From Moorena bouillonii PNG (lineage in GTDB: Bacteria; Cyanobacteriota; Cyanobacteriia; Cyanobacteriales; Coleofasciculaceae), in assembly GCF_001942495.1 (NCBI RefSeq), contig NZ_MKZS01000001.1, positions 1-32,927 of the forward strand: a stretch of 32,927 nucleotides of DNA, read 5' to 3'. A program made the translations under genes and the position numbers. How positions within the stretch are numbered: position 1 is the stretch's first letter; the number at the start of each line of letters is the position of its first letter. The notes under the pieces were generated by a model. The model was not told the origin of the DNA, searched no databases, and was given only the letters and a program-made list of their open reading frames with translations. Of the stretch, positions 23,983 through 32,234 are shown one piece after another.

Positions 23983-24711
23983 ATGACTAAAGAACAGTAT
24001 TCTAAAAATTGGGTCAATGGACAATCGTTAATTATTACTTTTTGCCTGTTACCTTCTCTAGTAATTATCGTAGGAGTAATCAGCGTGTTAATGGAAAACA
24101 ACAATTTTCGATTAACGGATTCATCAAAAATTATTGTTAATCCAATAGAATCAATAATTAGTTGGTTCAACGACACGTCAGAGCGCAAAAAATCATTATC
24201 AAGTGTTGCTAAAACTAGTTCTGAACAACTAGTAGATAAAGCGTCAATGATCAATCAACTCATGCTTCCTATTATCACTGAATATGAAGAAAATGGACTA
24301 GGTATAGGTATAGACAAAATCAAGCCTGGTTTTGAAGCCATTGGGTTTACCTTTAACCAGGGAGAAACTATTCATAATCAAATTAATTTGATAGGCAACA
24401 ATACGGGAGGTACAGTATTAATTAATATCCTGGGAAATGTTAACAATATAACTCAAGCATCGATAGCCACTAAAATTCCCTATAAATACTCTCATGAAAG
24501 CCAAGCTGCTTTACTTTTAGGATTATTCATTAGGGTAGTATCACCGGAATGGGAAAATGGTATGGCTTGGATTAACTATGGGTTGAAAGAACTTAGTGAA
24601 AACCAGAAAAGTTTATTAATCACGGAACAAAAAAACTATCAGATTCACTTAAGGGTTGACCGAGAGGTAGATTTGGTGATTCTCACCATAAAATCCCGCT
24701 CTAAATCCTAA
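23983..24711 (+). CDS. Unknown membrane-anchored protein
   Basis: A 242-residue protein not assigned to a family. There is one hydrophobic segment at about 17-38 (SLIITFCLLPSLVIIVGVIS), probably a membrane anchor. Residues 40-90 are polar and Ser/Lys-rich. The C-terminal 150 residues look like a mixed alpha/beta domain with INLIGNNTGGTVLINILGNVNN. It starts at ATG 23983 directly after CAGGA. A hairpin terminator at 24828-24865 follows. Codon use does not look foreign by eye. No neighbour suggests a function. Confidence 0.75.
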   Translation: MTKEQYSKNWVNGQSLIITFCLLPSLVIIVGVISVLMENNNFRLTDSSKIIVNPIESIISWFNDTSERKKSLSSVAKTSSEQLVDKASMINQLMLPIITEYEENGLGIGIDKIKPGFEAIGFTFNQGETIHNQINLIGNNTGGTVLINILGNVNNITQASIATKIPYKYSHESQAALLLGLFIRVVSPEWENGMAWINYGLKELSENQKSLLITEQKNYQIHLRVDREVDLVILTIKSRSKS

Positions 24712-24827
24712 GGTAATAGTCACCTTTAATGGTGTAGGATTACAAATGTGTTGAATTGCGTAATAAACTTTAACTACAATTGCTGATGTCTCTAGATATC
24801 TGTTTTTTTTTGGATATTACAACAGGA

Positions 24828-24865
24828 AAAAGGCAACAGAAACGTTTATGTCTCTGTTGCCTTTT
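24828..24865. terminator. Bidirectional terminator hairpin between convergent genes
   Basis: AAAAGGCAACAGA (24828-24840) pairs with TCTGTTGCCTTTT (24853-24865) around a 12-nt loop. The A/T-tracts on the two arms supply a U-run in either direction, fitting termination of both the 23983 gene and rtcB. Confidence 0.8.
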
Positions 24866-24910
24866 ACGTAATGGTTAAGAGTTAATGATTCGATTCAGTT
24901 TTGAAAGTTT

Positions 24911-26743
24911 TCAACCCTTAACACAAACAACCTGTTTCAGCGTTGCCACTACCTCAACTAGATCTGACTGATTAGCCATCACTTGATCAATTGGCTTATA
25001 AGCACCTGGGATTTCATCGATAACGTCCTTATCTTTACGGCACTCAACACCTTTAGTTTGCTCAACTAAATCATCAATGGTGAACTGCTTCTTGGCTTTG
25101 GTGCGAGACATTAAACGACCAGCACCATGAGCACAGCTGCAGTAGCTGTCATGATTGCCTTTACCTTTAACAATGAAAGATTTTGCCCCCATGGAACCAG
25201 GGATGATACCATAGTCGTCCGTACGAGCTCGCACTGCTCCTTTTCGAGTGACATAAACCTCTTCGGAGAAATGCATTTCTTTCTCGGCATAGTTGTGATG
25301 GCAGTTAACTGATAACAAGGGCTTGAACGACTTACCACCAGCCAGATGTTTCTCAACAATTCGCTTGAAGCGAGCCATCATGATATCGCGATTGTAACGG
25401 GCATAGTTTTGTGCCCATTGCAAATCCCGCCAGTAGGCAGCAAATTCAGGGGTTCCTGCGACAAAGTATGCTAAATCTCGGTCAGGAAGCTTAGTATGTG
25501 CCAGCTTTGCTAATTCTTTAGCAGTATTAATGTGGCACTTAGCTAGCTGATTACCAATATGCCGTGAACCGGAGTGTAGCATCAGCCACACTTGGTTTTC
25601 GGTATCAAGACACAATTCAATGAAATGATTGCCACCACCAAGGGAACCCAGCTGTTTCATGGATTTTCCATCTAGCCGTTGCACACCTGGATGAAGCTCC
25701 TTAAAGTCACGCCAGCCTTGCCAGTTTACTACTGGTTTTTCGATATCTTTGTTTTCATTAAAGCCAACGGGAATAGCTGCTTCAATCTCCAAGCGAATCT
25801 TCTTGAGCTTGCCCTCCAATTGCTCTGCCACAAAAGGGGTTTTGATGGCAGACATGCCACAGTTGTGAACAAACACACCAGCAGTCAGGGCAAAGTTGTG
25901 ATACTCTGGCACGGTTAGGCAGTAGACATCTTGTCTTTCCTGAACTGGTAAGATCTTGACGACTTTGTGATTTGCTCCCCCTACCAGATTTGAGCTTCGA
26001 TGCTCGGCAGGATCAACATTATGGTGATCAATATGGTGGTCAATGACTGTTCTATGACCTGGAAAAGATGGTACTCTTCCTGACAATTGAGATTCTAACC
26101 ATTCAGTGGCAGGGATATCAGTGGTAGGGATATCAGTGGCAGAGATAATCCCATCTGCCTTTTGCCATCTTCCAGAATAGGGTTGCTGGATTAAGGTGTA
26201 ACCATCTTTATCGGTTTGGGAGTAGAAAGGCATCAAGGATGTCCCTGGTTTGAGGTCACGGGCTTCGAGGTAACTGCCATCCCTGAGCATGAATCGATGA
26301 TCGAGAGTACATTTAATTTCTTGTGAGTTGTCGAGAACGACCTTTAAGAGTAGTTGGTTACGGCGGGTTAATTTGGCTGTAGCCTTAGCCGCGACAATTT
26401 TTCCGGTTTGTGTGCAGGAGTAGACAATAATTTCTCGCTGACTGCTGGCTAGTGCTTCGAGGGTGTAAGATTTGCCATCAACCAAGGGAACGAGGGTATC
26501 ACCTGTAAAACAACCAATATCTACCCCGACAGCTGCTGGCAGGATGGCATCTTTGGTGGCAATTACAGAGCCAACTAATGAGCCTTTACCTAGGTGAACG
26601 TCTGGCATTAATGCGACGTGCTTAAACACAAATGGCAGAGACGCCACATTTTTGGCCATTTGGGTTTCCTGAGCAGCTAGGGAGTGATTCGCCCAAGACA
26701 GCACAGGTTTTGGGGTGGAGAGGTCTAGTTTTTCGTAAGGCAT
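24911..26743 (-). CDS. rtcB: RtcB-family RNA ligase precursor containing an intein
   Basis: A 610-residue precursor: N-extein 1-77, intein 78-294, C-extein 295-610, giving a 393-residue mature ligase. RtcB joins 2',3'-cyclic phosphate or 3'-phosphate RNA ends to 5'-OH ends with GTP and Mn2+. Ligase motifs are MPDVHLGKGSLVGS, GVDIG followed after the intein by CGMSAIKT, LGSLGGGNHFIEL, HSGSRHIG, VNCHHNYAE and CSCAHGAGRLMSR, where the His in CAHGAGR is the guanylylated residue. The intein splits the metal-ligand Cys site, so the Cys of CGMSA is both the +1 splice residue and a metal ligand. The gene is divergent from petN. Confidence 0.95.
   Translation of the reverse strand: MPYEKLDLSTPKPVLSWANHSLAAQETQMAKNVASLPFVFKHVALMPDVHLGKGSLVGSVIATKDAILPAAVGVDIGCFTGDTLVPLVDGKSYTLEALASSQREIIVYSCTQTGKIVAAKATAKLTRRNQLLLKVVLDNSQEIKCTLDHRFMLRDGSYLEARDLKPGTSLMPFYSQTDKDGYTLIQQPYSGRWQKADGIISATDIPTTDIPATEWLESQLSGRVPSFPGHRTVIDHHIDHHNVDPAEHRSSNLVGGANHKVVKILPVQERQDVYCLTVPEYHNFALTAGVFVHNCGMSAIKTPFVAEQLEGKLKKIRLEIEAAIPVGFNENKDIEKPVVNWQGWRDFKELHPGVQRLDGKSMKQLGSLGGGNHFIELCLDTENQVWLMLHSGSRHIGNQLAKCHINTAKELAKLAHTKLPDRDLAYFVAGTPEFAAYWRDLQWAQNYARYNRDIMMARFKRIVEKHLAGGKSFKPLLSVNCHHNYAEKEMHFSEEVYVTRKGAVRARTDDYGIIPGSMGAKSFIVKGKGNHDSYCSCAHGAGRLMSRTKAKKQFTIDDLVEQTKGVECRKDKDVIDEIPGAYKPIDQVMANQSDLVEVVATLKQVVCVKG
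25862..26512 (-). other. Intein in RtcB (217 residues) with HNH-like relic
   Basis: It starts at Cys78 (CFTGDTLVPLVDGK, block A) and has the block B TLDHRFML with the conserved Thr and His. It ends with block F VYCLTVPEYHNFALTAG and block G VFVHN before Cys295, so all canonical splicing residues (Cys1, TxxH, terminal His-Asn, Cys+1) are present. Between B and F, HHIDHHNVDPAEHRSSNLV resembles an HNH homing endonuclease core, but the insert is too short for a complete enzyme with flanking domains. A DNA repeat encoding ATDIPTTDIPATEW lies in the linker. Splicing is predicted, not shown. Confidence 0.92.
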
Positions 26744-27078
26744 AACAATAAATTATCTTTCTTTTATATTACATATATAATACACAATAACTACAAGATT
26801 GTCCATAAACTTGAATCTAAGGATCAGGTGATCATCACAAGTTTTCTTGAAGCAATCTGTGGACAGTTTAGTAACTGTCACACTATCCCCTGTCCAGGTC
26901 AAATACTCTTGACCTGAAACCTAGCCAGACTATGGATAATCAGCTTTGGTCAAAGACGGGGGGGCTAACCCTATAACCAGATAATTCCCAAACGAATTCC
27001 ACTTCTGCAGGAGGTGGCGGTGTCAAATTGAATTATTATAAGATTTGGAGTTATTGAGTAATTTTTTTATATATTGCT
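26744..27078. promoter_or_regulatory. Divergent intergenic region between rtcB and petN
   Basis: It must hold the promoters for both genes. Visible features are an 8-bp stem CAGGTCAA/TTGACCTG (26895-26902 with 26909-26916) and a G7 run near 26961. No operator or RNA gene was recognised. Confidence 0.4.
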
Positions 27079-27168
27079 ATGGATATTCTGACACTAGGCT
27101 GGGTTTCTGTACTGGTTTTGTTTACTTGGTCAATCTCAATGGTTGTCTGGGGTCGTAACGGATTTTAA
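27079..27168 (+). CDS. petN: Cytochrome b6f complex subunit VIII (PetN)
   Basis: A 29-residue protein beginning [10 protein letters not shown] and ending MVVWGRNGF: a single transmembrane helix with the invariant Trp and C-terminal VVWGRNG of PetN. It stabilises the cytochrome b6f dimer in the thylakoid membrane, which passes electrons from plastoquinol to plastocyanin or cytochrome c6. Length and sequence match the family over its whole extent. It is too short for standard ORF cut-offs and easy to miss. This gene alone fixes the organism as an oxygenic phototroph. Confidence 0.96.
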   Translation: MDILTLGWVSVLVLFTWSISMVVWGRNGF

Positions 27169-27196
27169 CAGTATCGTGGAAAATCCCGTAATCACT

Positions 27197-27304
27197 ATGT
27201 TATTCTTTGCTGCCGCTGGATTATTAGTGGTGGTAAGCGGAGGAATCATATATCTAACTGCTGCTGAGTGGCGCGATCGCCGCCGCCAAAAGCGGGATAA
27301 ATAG
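27197..27304 (+). CDS. 35-residue membrane micro-protein downstream of petN
   Basis: ATG 27197 to TAG 27304. It has an N-terminal hydrophobic helix (MLFFAAAGLLVVVSGGIIYL) followed by a strongly basic tail (EWRDRRRQKRDK), a single-TM small protein with positive-inside character. It starts 28 bp after petN on the same strand and may be co-transcribed. The organisation suggests a thylakoid or cytoplasmic-membrane small subunit, but I recognise no family. Confidence 0.55.
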   Translation: MLFFAAAGLLVVVSGGIIYLTAAEWRDRRRQKRDK

Positions 27305-27414
27305 GGATGAAAATCTGACAGCGGATGGCTGGGGGTTTTTATCCCTCTAAACCAAGCACTACCAACTTAATATCTCAACCAAACAAGCAAACGTTAATTT
27401 GTTTTGTTTGAAGA

Positions 27415-27443
27415 GAGTCCTAGGAGCGTAAATCCTTGGACTC
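27415..27443. repeat. 11-bp imperfect hairpin upstream of the sulfurtransferase
   Basis: GAGTCCTAGGA (27415-27425) and TCCTTGGACTC (27433-27443) pair with one mismatch around a 7-nt loop. It lies 65 bp before the start codon, either as a terminator for the petN unit or a leader structure. Confidence 0.55.
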
Positions 27444-27507
27444 ACTTGATATCGCTAAAGCTTATTCGTTCTAAATCAATACTAAAATTTATAATCCGTG
27501 ATGTCAC

Positions 27508-28329
27508 ATGACGGAACAAGCTTTTATAGTTTCTGGTCAGTATCTGAGTGATCATCTTGATGATCCCCACATCGTAATTGTCGATTGCCGTTTTGCTCTA
27601 TCTGATCCAAACCTGGGCTATGAACAGTATAAAGTTAGCCATATCCCGGGCGCTCACTATCTAGATTTGAATAAGGACCTTTCGAGACCAGTAGAGCGTC
27701 ATGGCGGTCGTCATCCTTTGCCTGAACCTGGGAAGTTAGCCCAGAAATTAGCAGCGATTGGTGTTAATTTCCGAAAAACCCTAGTGATTGCCTATGATGA
27801 TTCCCGTTCTGCTTTTGCAGCCCGCTTGTGGTGGCTGCTGCGCTACTTGGGACACGACCAAGTGGCGTTGCTGGATGGGGGTTGGACCCGATGGCATTCC
27901 CAAGGGTATCCAGTATCTGATCAAGAGCCTACCACAAAACCAGGAATATTTGTAGAACAGTTGCGCTCTGATTGGGTGGTGGATATTAATACTGTGAAAG
28001 TACGTAAAGATTTGCCAGAGGTGGCTTTGGTAGATTCTAGGGAAAGCGATCGCTATTTAGGTAAACGAGAACCGATTGACCCTGTTGCCGGTCACATTCC
28101 TGGTGCCATCAACTACCCTTGGCATGGTGTCACGGACACCAATGGTTATTTGCAACCATTAGCATCGCAACAAGAGCGCTGGACTGAGCTGGAGAACAAA
28201 CAAGAAATTCTAGTTTATTGTGGTTCTGGTGTAACCGCTTGTGTGAATCTCTTCTCCCTGGCATTGGCAGGAATTAACACTGGCAAGCTCTATGCTGGGA
28301 GTTGGAGTGACTGGTGCTCTTATCTGTAA
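27508..28329 (+). CDS. Thiosulfate/3-mercaptopyruvate sulfurtransferase (two rhodanese domains)
   Basis: A 273-residue enzyme of the usual tandem-rhodanese length. The inactive N-terminal domain (1-135) has VIVDCRF, YKVSHIPGAHYLDL and LDGGWTRW. The catalytic C-terminal domain (about 150-273) has VDSRESDRYLG and GHIPGAINYPW. Its active loop is CGSGVTA with Cys238. The CGSGVTA loop is typical of mercaptopyruvate sulfurtransferases, while thiosulfate enzymes carry a more basic loop, so mercaptopyruvate is the likelier donor. It transfers sulfane sulfur to cyanide, thiols or protein acceptors in the cytoplasm. Confidence 0.94.
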   Translation: MTEQAFIVSGQYLSDHLDDPHIVIVDCRFALSDPNLGYEQYKVSHIPGAHYLDLNKDLSRPVERHGGRHPLPEPGKLAQKLAAIGVNFRKTLVIAYDDSRSAFAARLWWLLRYLGHDQVALLDGGWTRWHSQGYPVSDQEPTTKPGIFVEQLRSDWVVDINTVKVRKDLPEVALVDSRESDRYLGKREPIDPVAGHIPGAINYPWHGVTDTNGYLQPLASQQERWTELENKQEILVYCGSGVTACVNLFSLALAGINTGKLYAGSWSDWCSYL

Positions 28330-28347
28330 TTTTCCCCACCGGTTGAC

Positions 28348-28391
28348 GTTGCTTGCTTTGAGGAACTGTGGCACTACCCAAAGCAAGCAAC
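28348..28391. terminator. Hairpin after the sulfurtransferase gene
   Basis: GTTGCTTGCTTTG (28348-28360) and its exact inverse (28379-28391) enclose an 18-nt loop, 18 bp after the stop codon. GTTGCTTGC recurs again at about 28402. It is placed as a terminator but has no T-run, so it may be a dispersed palindrome. Confidence 0.45.
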
Positions 28392-28542
28392 AGGTTAGGT
28401 ATGTTGCTTGCGCAAAAGCTTTCCAGTCCCGTTAAACTACCACTACTTTGATACTCCTGATTGTTTCGATCTGAGTTGCTACCCTTCTCCCTAGGACTTA
28501 ACTGAAGCGGTGCGACAAGGCGCTGCCTGAACCTCGCCATGG

Positions 28543-28663
28543 TATAGCAGTCGCCAGGGCAGGCGCGGACATGACAAAAGTCTCAAACCTAAGTAAGCGC
28601 AAGAGTTTGACTTCTGACTTCTGACTTCTGACTTCTGACTTCTGACTTCTGACTTCTGCTATA
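28543..28663 (-). repeat. Dispersed repeat with seven heptamers (copy 2, inverted)
   Basis: Reverse-complement copy of 20494-20600. The core reads identically and the heptamer array (GACTTCT on this strand, 28609-28657) has seven units instead of five, accounting for the whole 14-bp length difference. Ends are TATAGCAG and CTGCTATA, an 8-bp terminal inverted repeat. Confidence 0.92.
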
Positions 28664-28913
28664 ACGCGCACCAAGACAGAGGAGGGTAAATTTTGCATAT
28701 TATCCTCAAAATCCGGAAATTATCCCGCTATTGCTTACTCAATCCCATTGGTAAGTACAGATAAGTCATCTCTATCAGTACTAATCAAATCAGTAATTAA
28801 ATTACCACTAACTAGTTAAGTCTTACCACTACTTACTAATTTACTAGCTAAAAACTGCTAGAATTAAAAGTTATATTAAAGATTATATAGAAAATTGTTA
28901 GGTTTAAGTAAAT

Positions 28914-29432
28914 ATGCATTGTCCACTGAAACGTATGTCTATTTTTGTAGACGGCAATAATATGTTTTACGCCCAACAAAAGAATGGGTGGTTTTTTGAT
29001 CCTAGGCGGGTTTTAGATTATTTTAAAAACGAGCCTGGTATTACTCTAGTTAATGCATTTTGGTACACCGGACTCAAAGATCCTCAAGACCAGCGGGGGT
29101 TCCGAGATGCTCTAATTAGTCTAGGATACACGGTTCGTACTAAAATTTTAAAGGAATATTATGATGATAACTCGGGTCGCTATTCACAAAAGGCTAATTT
29201 AGACATAGAAATTGTTGTGGATATGTTTAATACTGTGGAACAGTATGACAAAGTTATCTTGTTTAGTGGAGATGGAGATTTTGAACGAGCAATTGAATTA
29301 CTGCGTTCTAAAAATACTCATATTACGGTGGTTTCCACAGAAGGGATGATTGCTAGGGAACTGAGGAATGCCACTGACCGTTATATTGATCTAAATGATG
29401 TCCGTGATCAAATTGAAAAAATTGATTCATAG
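28914..29432 (+). CDS. LabA-like NYN (PIN-fold) domain protein
   Basis: A 172-residue NYN/DUF88 protein. The acidic PIN-like active site is formed by FVDGNNMFY (Asp13), DIEIVVDM and LFSGDGDFERA, the arrangement of metal-dependent RNases of this class. The sequence from MSIFVDGNN to GWFFDPRRVLDYF closely matches what I recall of cyanobacterial LabA, a protein that influences circadian output in Synechococcus. Nuclease activity is predicted from fold only. ATG 28914 is used, and ATG 28935 (MSIFVDG) is a possible shorter start. leuA follows 88 bp downstream. Confidence 0.88.
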   Translation: MHCPLKRMSIFVDGNNMFYAQQKNGWFFDPRRVLDYFKNEPGITLVNAFWYTGLKDPQDQRGFRDALISLGYTVRTKILKEYYDDNSGRYSQKANLDIEIVVDMFNTVEQYDKVILFSGDGDFERAIELLRSKNTHITVVSTEGMIARELRNATDRYIDLNDVRDQIEKIDS

Positions 29433-29520
29433 TTATAATTATAAACAAAGCAAACTGTCGGTCTAGTTGACTGACGACCGTTCTCTTCAAATCACTGACT
29501 ATCAACCAATCGAGTTAGTT

Positions 29521-31146
29521 ATGAACCAGCAACCTCAATCAGAACGCATTATCATTTTTGACACTACCCTCCGGGATGGGGAACAATCTCCTGGAGCAAC
29601 CCTCAATGTGGATGAGAAGCTGATTATTGCTCACCAACTGGCACGATTGAGAGTAGATGTGATTGAAGCAGGCTTTCCCTACGCTAGTCCTGGGGATTTT
29701 GAGGCGGTGCAAAAAATTGCTCAAGCCGTGGGCATAGAATCTGGACCAACGATTTGTGGTCTAGCACGGGCAAGTCGTGATGATATCAAGGCGGCGGCGA
29801 ATGCCCTCAAACCGGCAGCTAATGCCCGTATTCACACTTTCATTGCCACTTCGGATATTCATCTGGAGTACAAACTGAAGAAGACTAGAAAGGAAGTGTT
29901 AGAGATTGCGCCAGAAATGGTGGCTTATGCGAAGTCTTTTGTGGATGATGTGGAATTTTCCCCGGAGGATGCAGGGCGCAGCGATCCCGAGTATCTCTAC
30001 GAAGTCCTGGAACGGGTAATCGATGCGGGGGCTACTACGGTTAATATTCCTGATACTGTAGGTTACACTACCCCAAGCGAATTTGGTGGCTTGATTCGTG
30101 GGATTAAGGAAAATGTTCCCAATATTGACCGGGCAATTATTTCTGTCCATGGTCATAATGATTTAGGTCTGGCAGTGGCTAATTTCCTGGAAGCTGTGAA
30201 AAATGGTGCCAGGCAACTGGAATGCACGATTAATGGTATTGGAGAACGGGCTGGTAATGCGGCTTTGGAAGAGTTGGTAATGGCATTACATGTCCGCCGT
30301 CAGTATTTTAATCCTTTCTTCGGACGCCCCCCAGAGTCGAAGGAACCCCTAAGCACTATTGATACTCGTCAGATTTACAAGACATCCCGTCTGGTTTCGA
30401 GTCTTACCGGGATGTTGGTGCAACCGAATAAGGCAATCGTGGGCTCGAATGCTTTTGCTCATGAGTCTGGTATTCACCAGGATGGGGTACTTAAGCACAA
30501 GCTGACCTATGAAATCATGGATGCCGAGTCGATTGGGTTAAAGGAAAATCAGATTGTACTGGGTAAACTATCGGGTCGCAATGCTTTCCGTTCTCGCCTC
30601 AAGGAGTTGGGCTATGAGTTGTCGGATAATGACCTGAATAAGGCGTTTGTTCGCTTCAAAGAGGTGGCGGATAAGAAGAAGGAGATTACGGATTGGGATT
30701 TAGAAGCCATTGTTAATGATGAAATTTACCAGGCACCGGAAGTGTTTCACTTAGAGTTGGTGCAGGTGTCCTGTGGGGATCATGGTAGTCCTACGGCTAC
30801 GATTACGCTGCGAACACCTACAGGTAAAGAACTTAGTGATGCTGCTATTGGTACTGGTCCGGTGGATGCGGTGTACAAGGCTATTAATCGGGTGGTGAAT
30901 GTGCCTAATGAACTGATTGAGTTTTCGGTGCAATCGGTAACAGCAGGCATTGATGCTCTTGGGGAAGTGACTATTCGTTTGCGGCACAATGAACGGGTCT
31001 ATTCGGGTTATGCTGCCAGTACGGATATTATTGTGGCTTCAGCACAGGCCTATGTGAATGCACTGAACCGACTGTATTCAGCCATGCAAAACGGTAAGTT
31101 GAGTAATGATCCTGAGTTATCGATAGGTTCTCGAGCAGGGGTCTGA
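29521..31146 (+). CDS. leuA: 2-Isopropylmalate synthase
   Basis: A 541-residue enzyme condensing acetyl-CoA and 2-oxoisovalerate, the first committed step of leucine synthesis. The HMGL-like TIM barrel (about 8-290) has [15 protein letters not shown] (metal-binding Asp14), [12 protein letters not shown], and SVHGHNDLG with the HxH metal ligands. It is followed by [12 protein letters not shown], a linker with ESGIHQDG, and the LeuA regulatory domain (about 410-530), the site of leucine feedback inhibition. A TTG at 29467 could add 18 residues. ATG 29521 is preferred because the family starts just before [10 protein letters not shown]. Confidence 0.97.
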   Translation: MNQQPQSERIIIFDTTLRDGEQSPGATLNVDEKLIIAHQLARLRVDVIEAGFPYASPGDFEAVQKIAQAVGIESGPTICGLARASRDDIKAAANALKPAANARIHTFIATSDIHLEYKLKKTRKEVLEIAPEMVAYAKSFVDDVEFSPEDAGRSDPEYLYEVLERVIDAGATTVNIPDTVGYTTPSEFGGLIRGIKENVPNIDRAIISVHGHNDLGLAVANFLEAVKNGARQLECTINGIGERAGNAALEELVMALHVRRQYFNPFFGRPPESKEPLSTIDTRQIYKTSRLVSSLTGMLVQPNKAIVGSNAFAHESGIHQDGVLKHKLTYEIMDAESIGLKENQIVLGKLSGRNAFRSRLKELGYELSDNDLNKAFVRFKEVADKKKEITDWDLEAIVNDEIYQAPEVFHLELVQVSCGDHGSPTATITLRTPTGKELSDAAIGTGPVDAVYKAINRVVNVPNELIEFSVQSVTAGIDALGEVTIRLRHNERVYSGYAASTDIIVASAQAYVNALNRLYSAMQNGKLSNDPELSIGSRAGV

Positions 31147-31167
31147 TCTCAAATTGTTATGGAATCA

Positions 31168-31278
31168 ATATAGCGGTTTGCAATTTGGTGAGGTACAAAG
31201 AGATCCCCCTAAATCCCCCTTATCAAGGGGGACTTTGAGGTTGAGAAGTGTACCTCATAATTCCTAGAAACGCTATAT
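31168..31278. mobile_element. MITE-like element, about 111 bp
   Basis: Ends ATATAGCG (31168-31175) and CGCTATAT (31271-31278) are inverted. Inside are GAGGTAC and GTACCTC, and then AAATCCCCCTTATC-type sequence with a GGGGGA counterpart. The ATAGCG terminus recalls the element at 9832-9979. It sits 22 bp after the leuA stop. Confidence 0.65.
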
Positions 31279-31281
31279 CTA

Positions 31282-31436
31282 AGAGGTTGTCTGAGAAGTC
31301 TCATTTGCTACATCCAAGCCCCCGTTGGTCCCCCAATTTTGGGGGACTTTTAGAAGCAAATTGACTCTTGTTCCCCCCAAAGTTGGGGGGCTAGGGGGGC
31401 AAAATTCAGTATCAAAAAACTTTTCAGATATCCTCT
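31282..31436. mobile_element. MITE-like element, about 155 bp
   Basis: Left end AGAGGTTGTCTGAGAAGT (31282-31299) and right end ACTTTTCAGATATCCTCT (31419-31436) are imperfect inverted repeats with 14 of 18 matches. The interior carries CCCCCAATTTTGGGGG and CCCCCCAAAGTTGGGGGG palindromes, similar in style to 20175-20288. Non-coding. Confidence 0.65.
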
Positions 31437-31625
31437 AATATCTAAAAGGCAAACCTCTGCATACTTTGCGTTTCAATAATTGTTCAATAATTGTCCCACT
31501 GGCTGAAACGGTGGGATTTCTTTTTGCTGAAATGTTTTTTTTGACACTCCCCACTACTCGACTGTTCGATAGAATAAGGTTTTATTTGCCAAGATTCAGA
31601 TATAAGTTAGGAATTAGTATTGCGT

Positions 31626-32156
31626 ATGTCAGCTGCCCAGCTAAACACTGACAGAAAACACCAACGTCACACAGAGTCAGGCTTTTACTATTTTGCTTAT
31701 GGCTCTTGTATGTGTCCAGTAGATTTAAAGCGATCGCTTGGGGAAGATACCCATAATTTTGTGATTGGTACTGCTACTCTTAAGGATTATCATATTGGTT
31801 TTTATAGCAAATCTCCAAGTCGTAATTGTGGCACGCTGGATGTGGTGAAAACTCCTGGCTCAAGGGTTGAAGGAGTGTTGTATCATTTACCTTGGCGGGT
31901 GAGTGAAGCTTTGGATCTGCGGGAAGGTGTGCCTCAGCGTATCTACCAACACGAAATGGTAAATGTCCACTGTCAAAATAAGTTGTATCAGGGCGTTCGG
32001 ACTTATGTGGTGGTGAATAAGTTAGACCGGGAAATGGCTCCTAATGATTGGTATTTCGATGTGGTACTTCGGGGTGCTATTACCTGTGGGATATCTGAGG
32101 AGTATTGCTGGAAGTTATTTGACCATATGCACCAGTTGCAACTAAAGGCGAGCTGA
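31626..32156 (+). CDS. Gamma-glutamylcyclotransferase-like (AIG2/GGCT fold) protein
   Basis: A 176-residue protein with the GGCT substrate loop YYFAYGSCM (22-29), where most relatives have YGSN. LDLREGVPQRIYQ holds Glu100 at the place of the catalytic Glu. The family releases 5-oxoproline from gamma-glutamyl amines or peptides, or acts on other small amides. Substrate is unknown. A TTG two codons upstream (31620) is an alternative start. The gene is followed by a long repeat field. Confidence 0.87.
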   Translation: MSAAQLNTDRKHQRHTESGFYYFAYGSCMCPVDLKRSLGEDTHNFVIGTATLKDYHIGFYSKSPSRNCGTLDVVKTPGSRVEGVLYHLPWRVSEALDLREGVPQRIYQHEMVNVHCQNKLYQGVRTYVVVNKLDREMAPNDWYFDVVLRGAITCGISEEYCWKLFDHMHQLQLKAS

Positions 32157-32170
32157 GGATTGCTATTTGA

Positions 32171-32226
32171 AGTAGGGAGTAGGGAGTAGGGAGTAGGGAG
32201 TAGGGAATAGGGAATAGGGAATAGGG
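32171..32226. repeat. Heptameric tandem repeat AGTAGGG/AATAGGG
   Basis: Five AGTAGGG units and three AATAGGG units in continuous 7-bp register. Shorter versions of the same array reappear between the later hairpin units (about 32410-32440 and 32530-32574). Confidence 0.95.
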
Positions 32227-32234
32227 AAAAAGAT

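Noticed and set aside
28498-28698. Minus-strand ORF with SQKSEVRSQKSEV repeats
   Set aside because: Produced by the heptamer array of the dispersed repeat.
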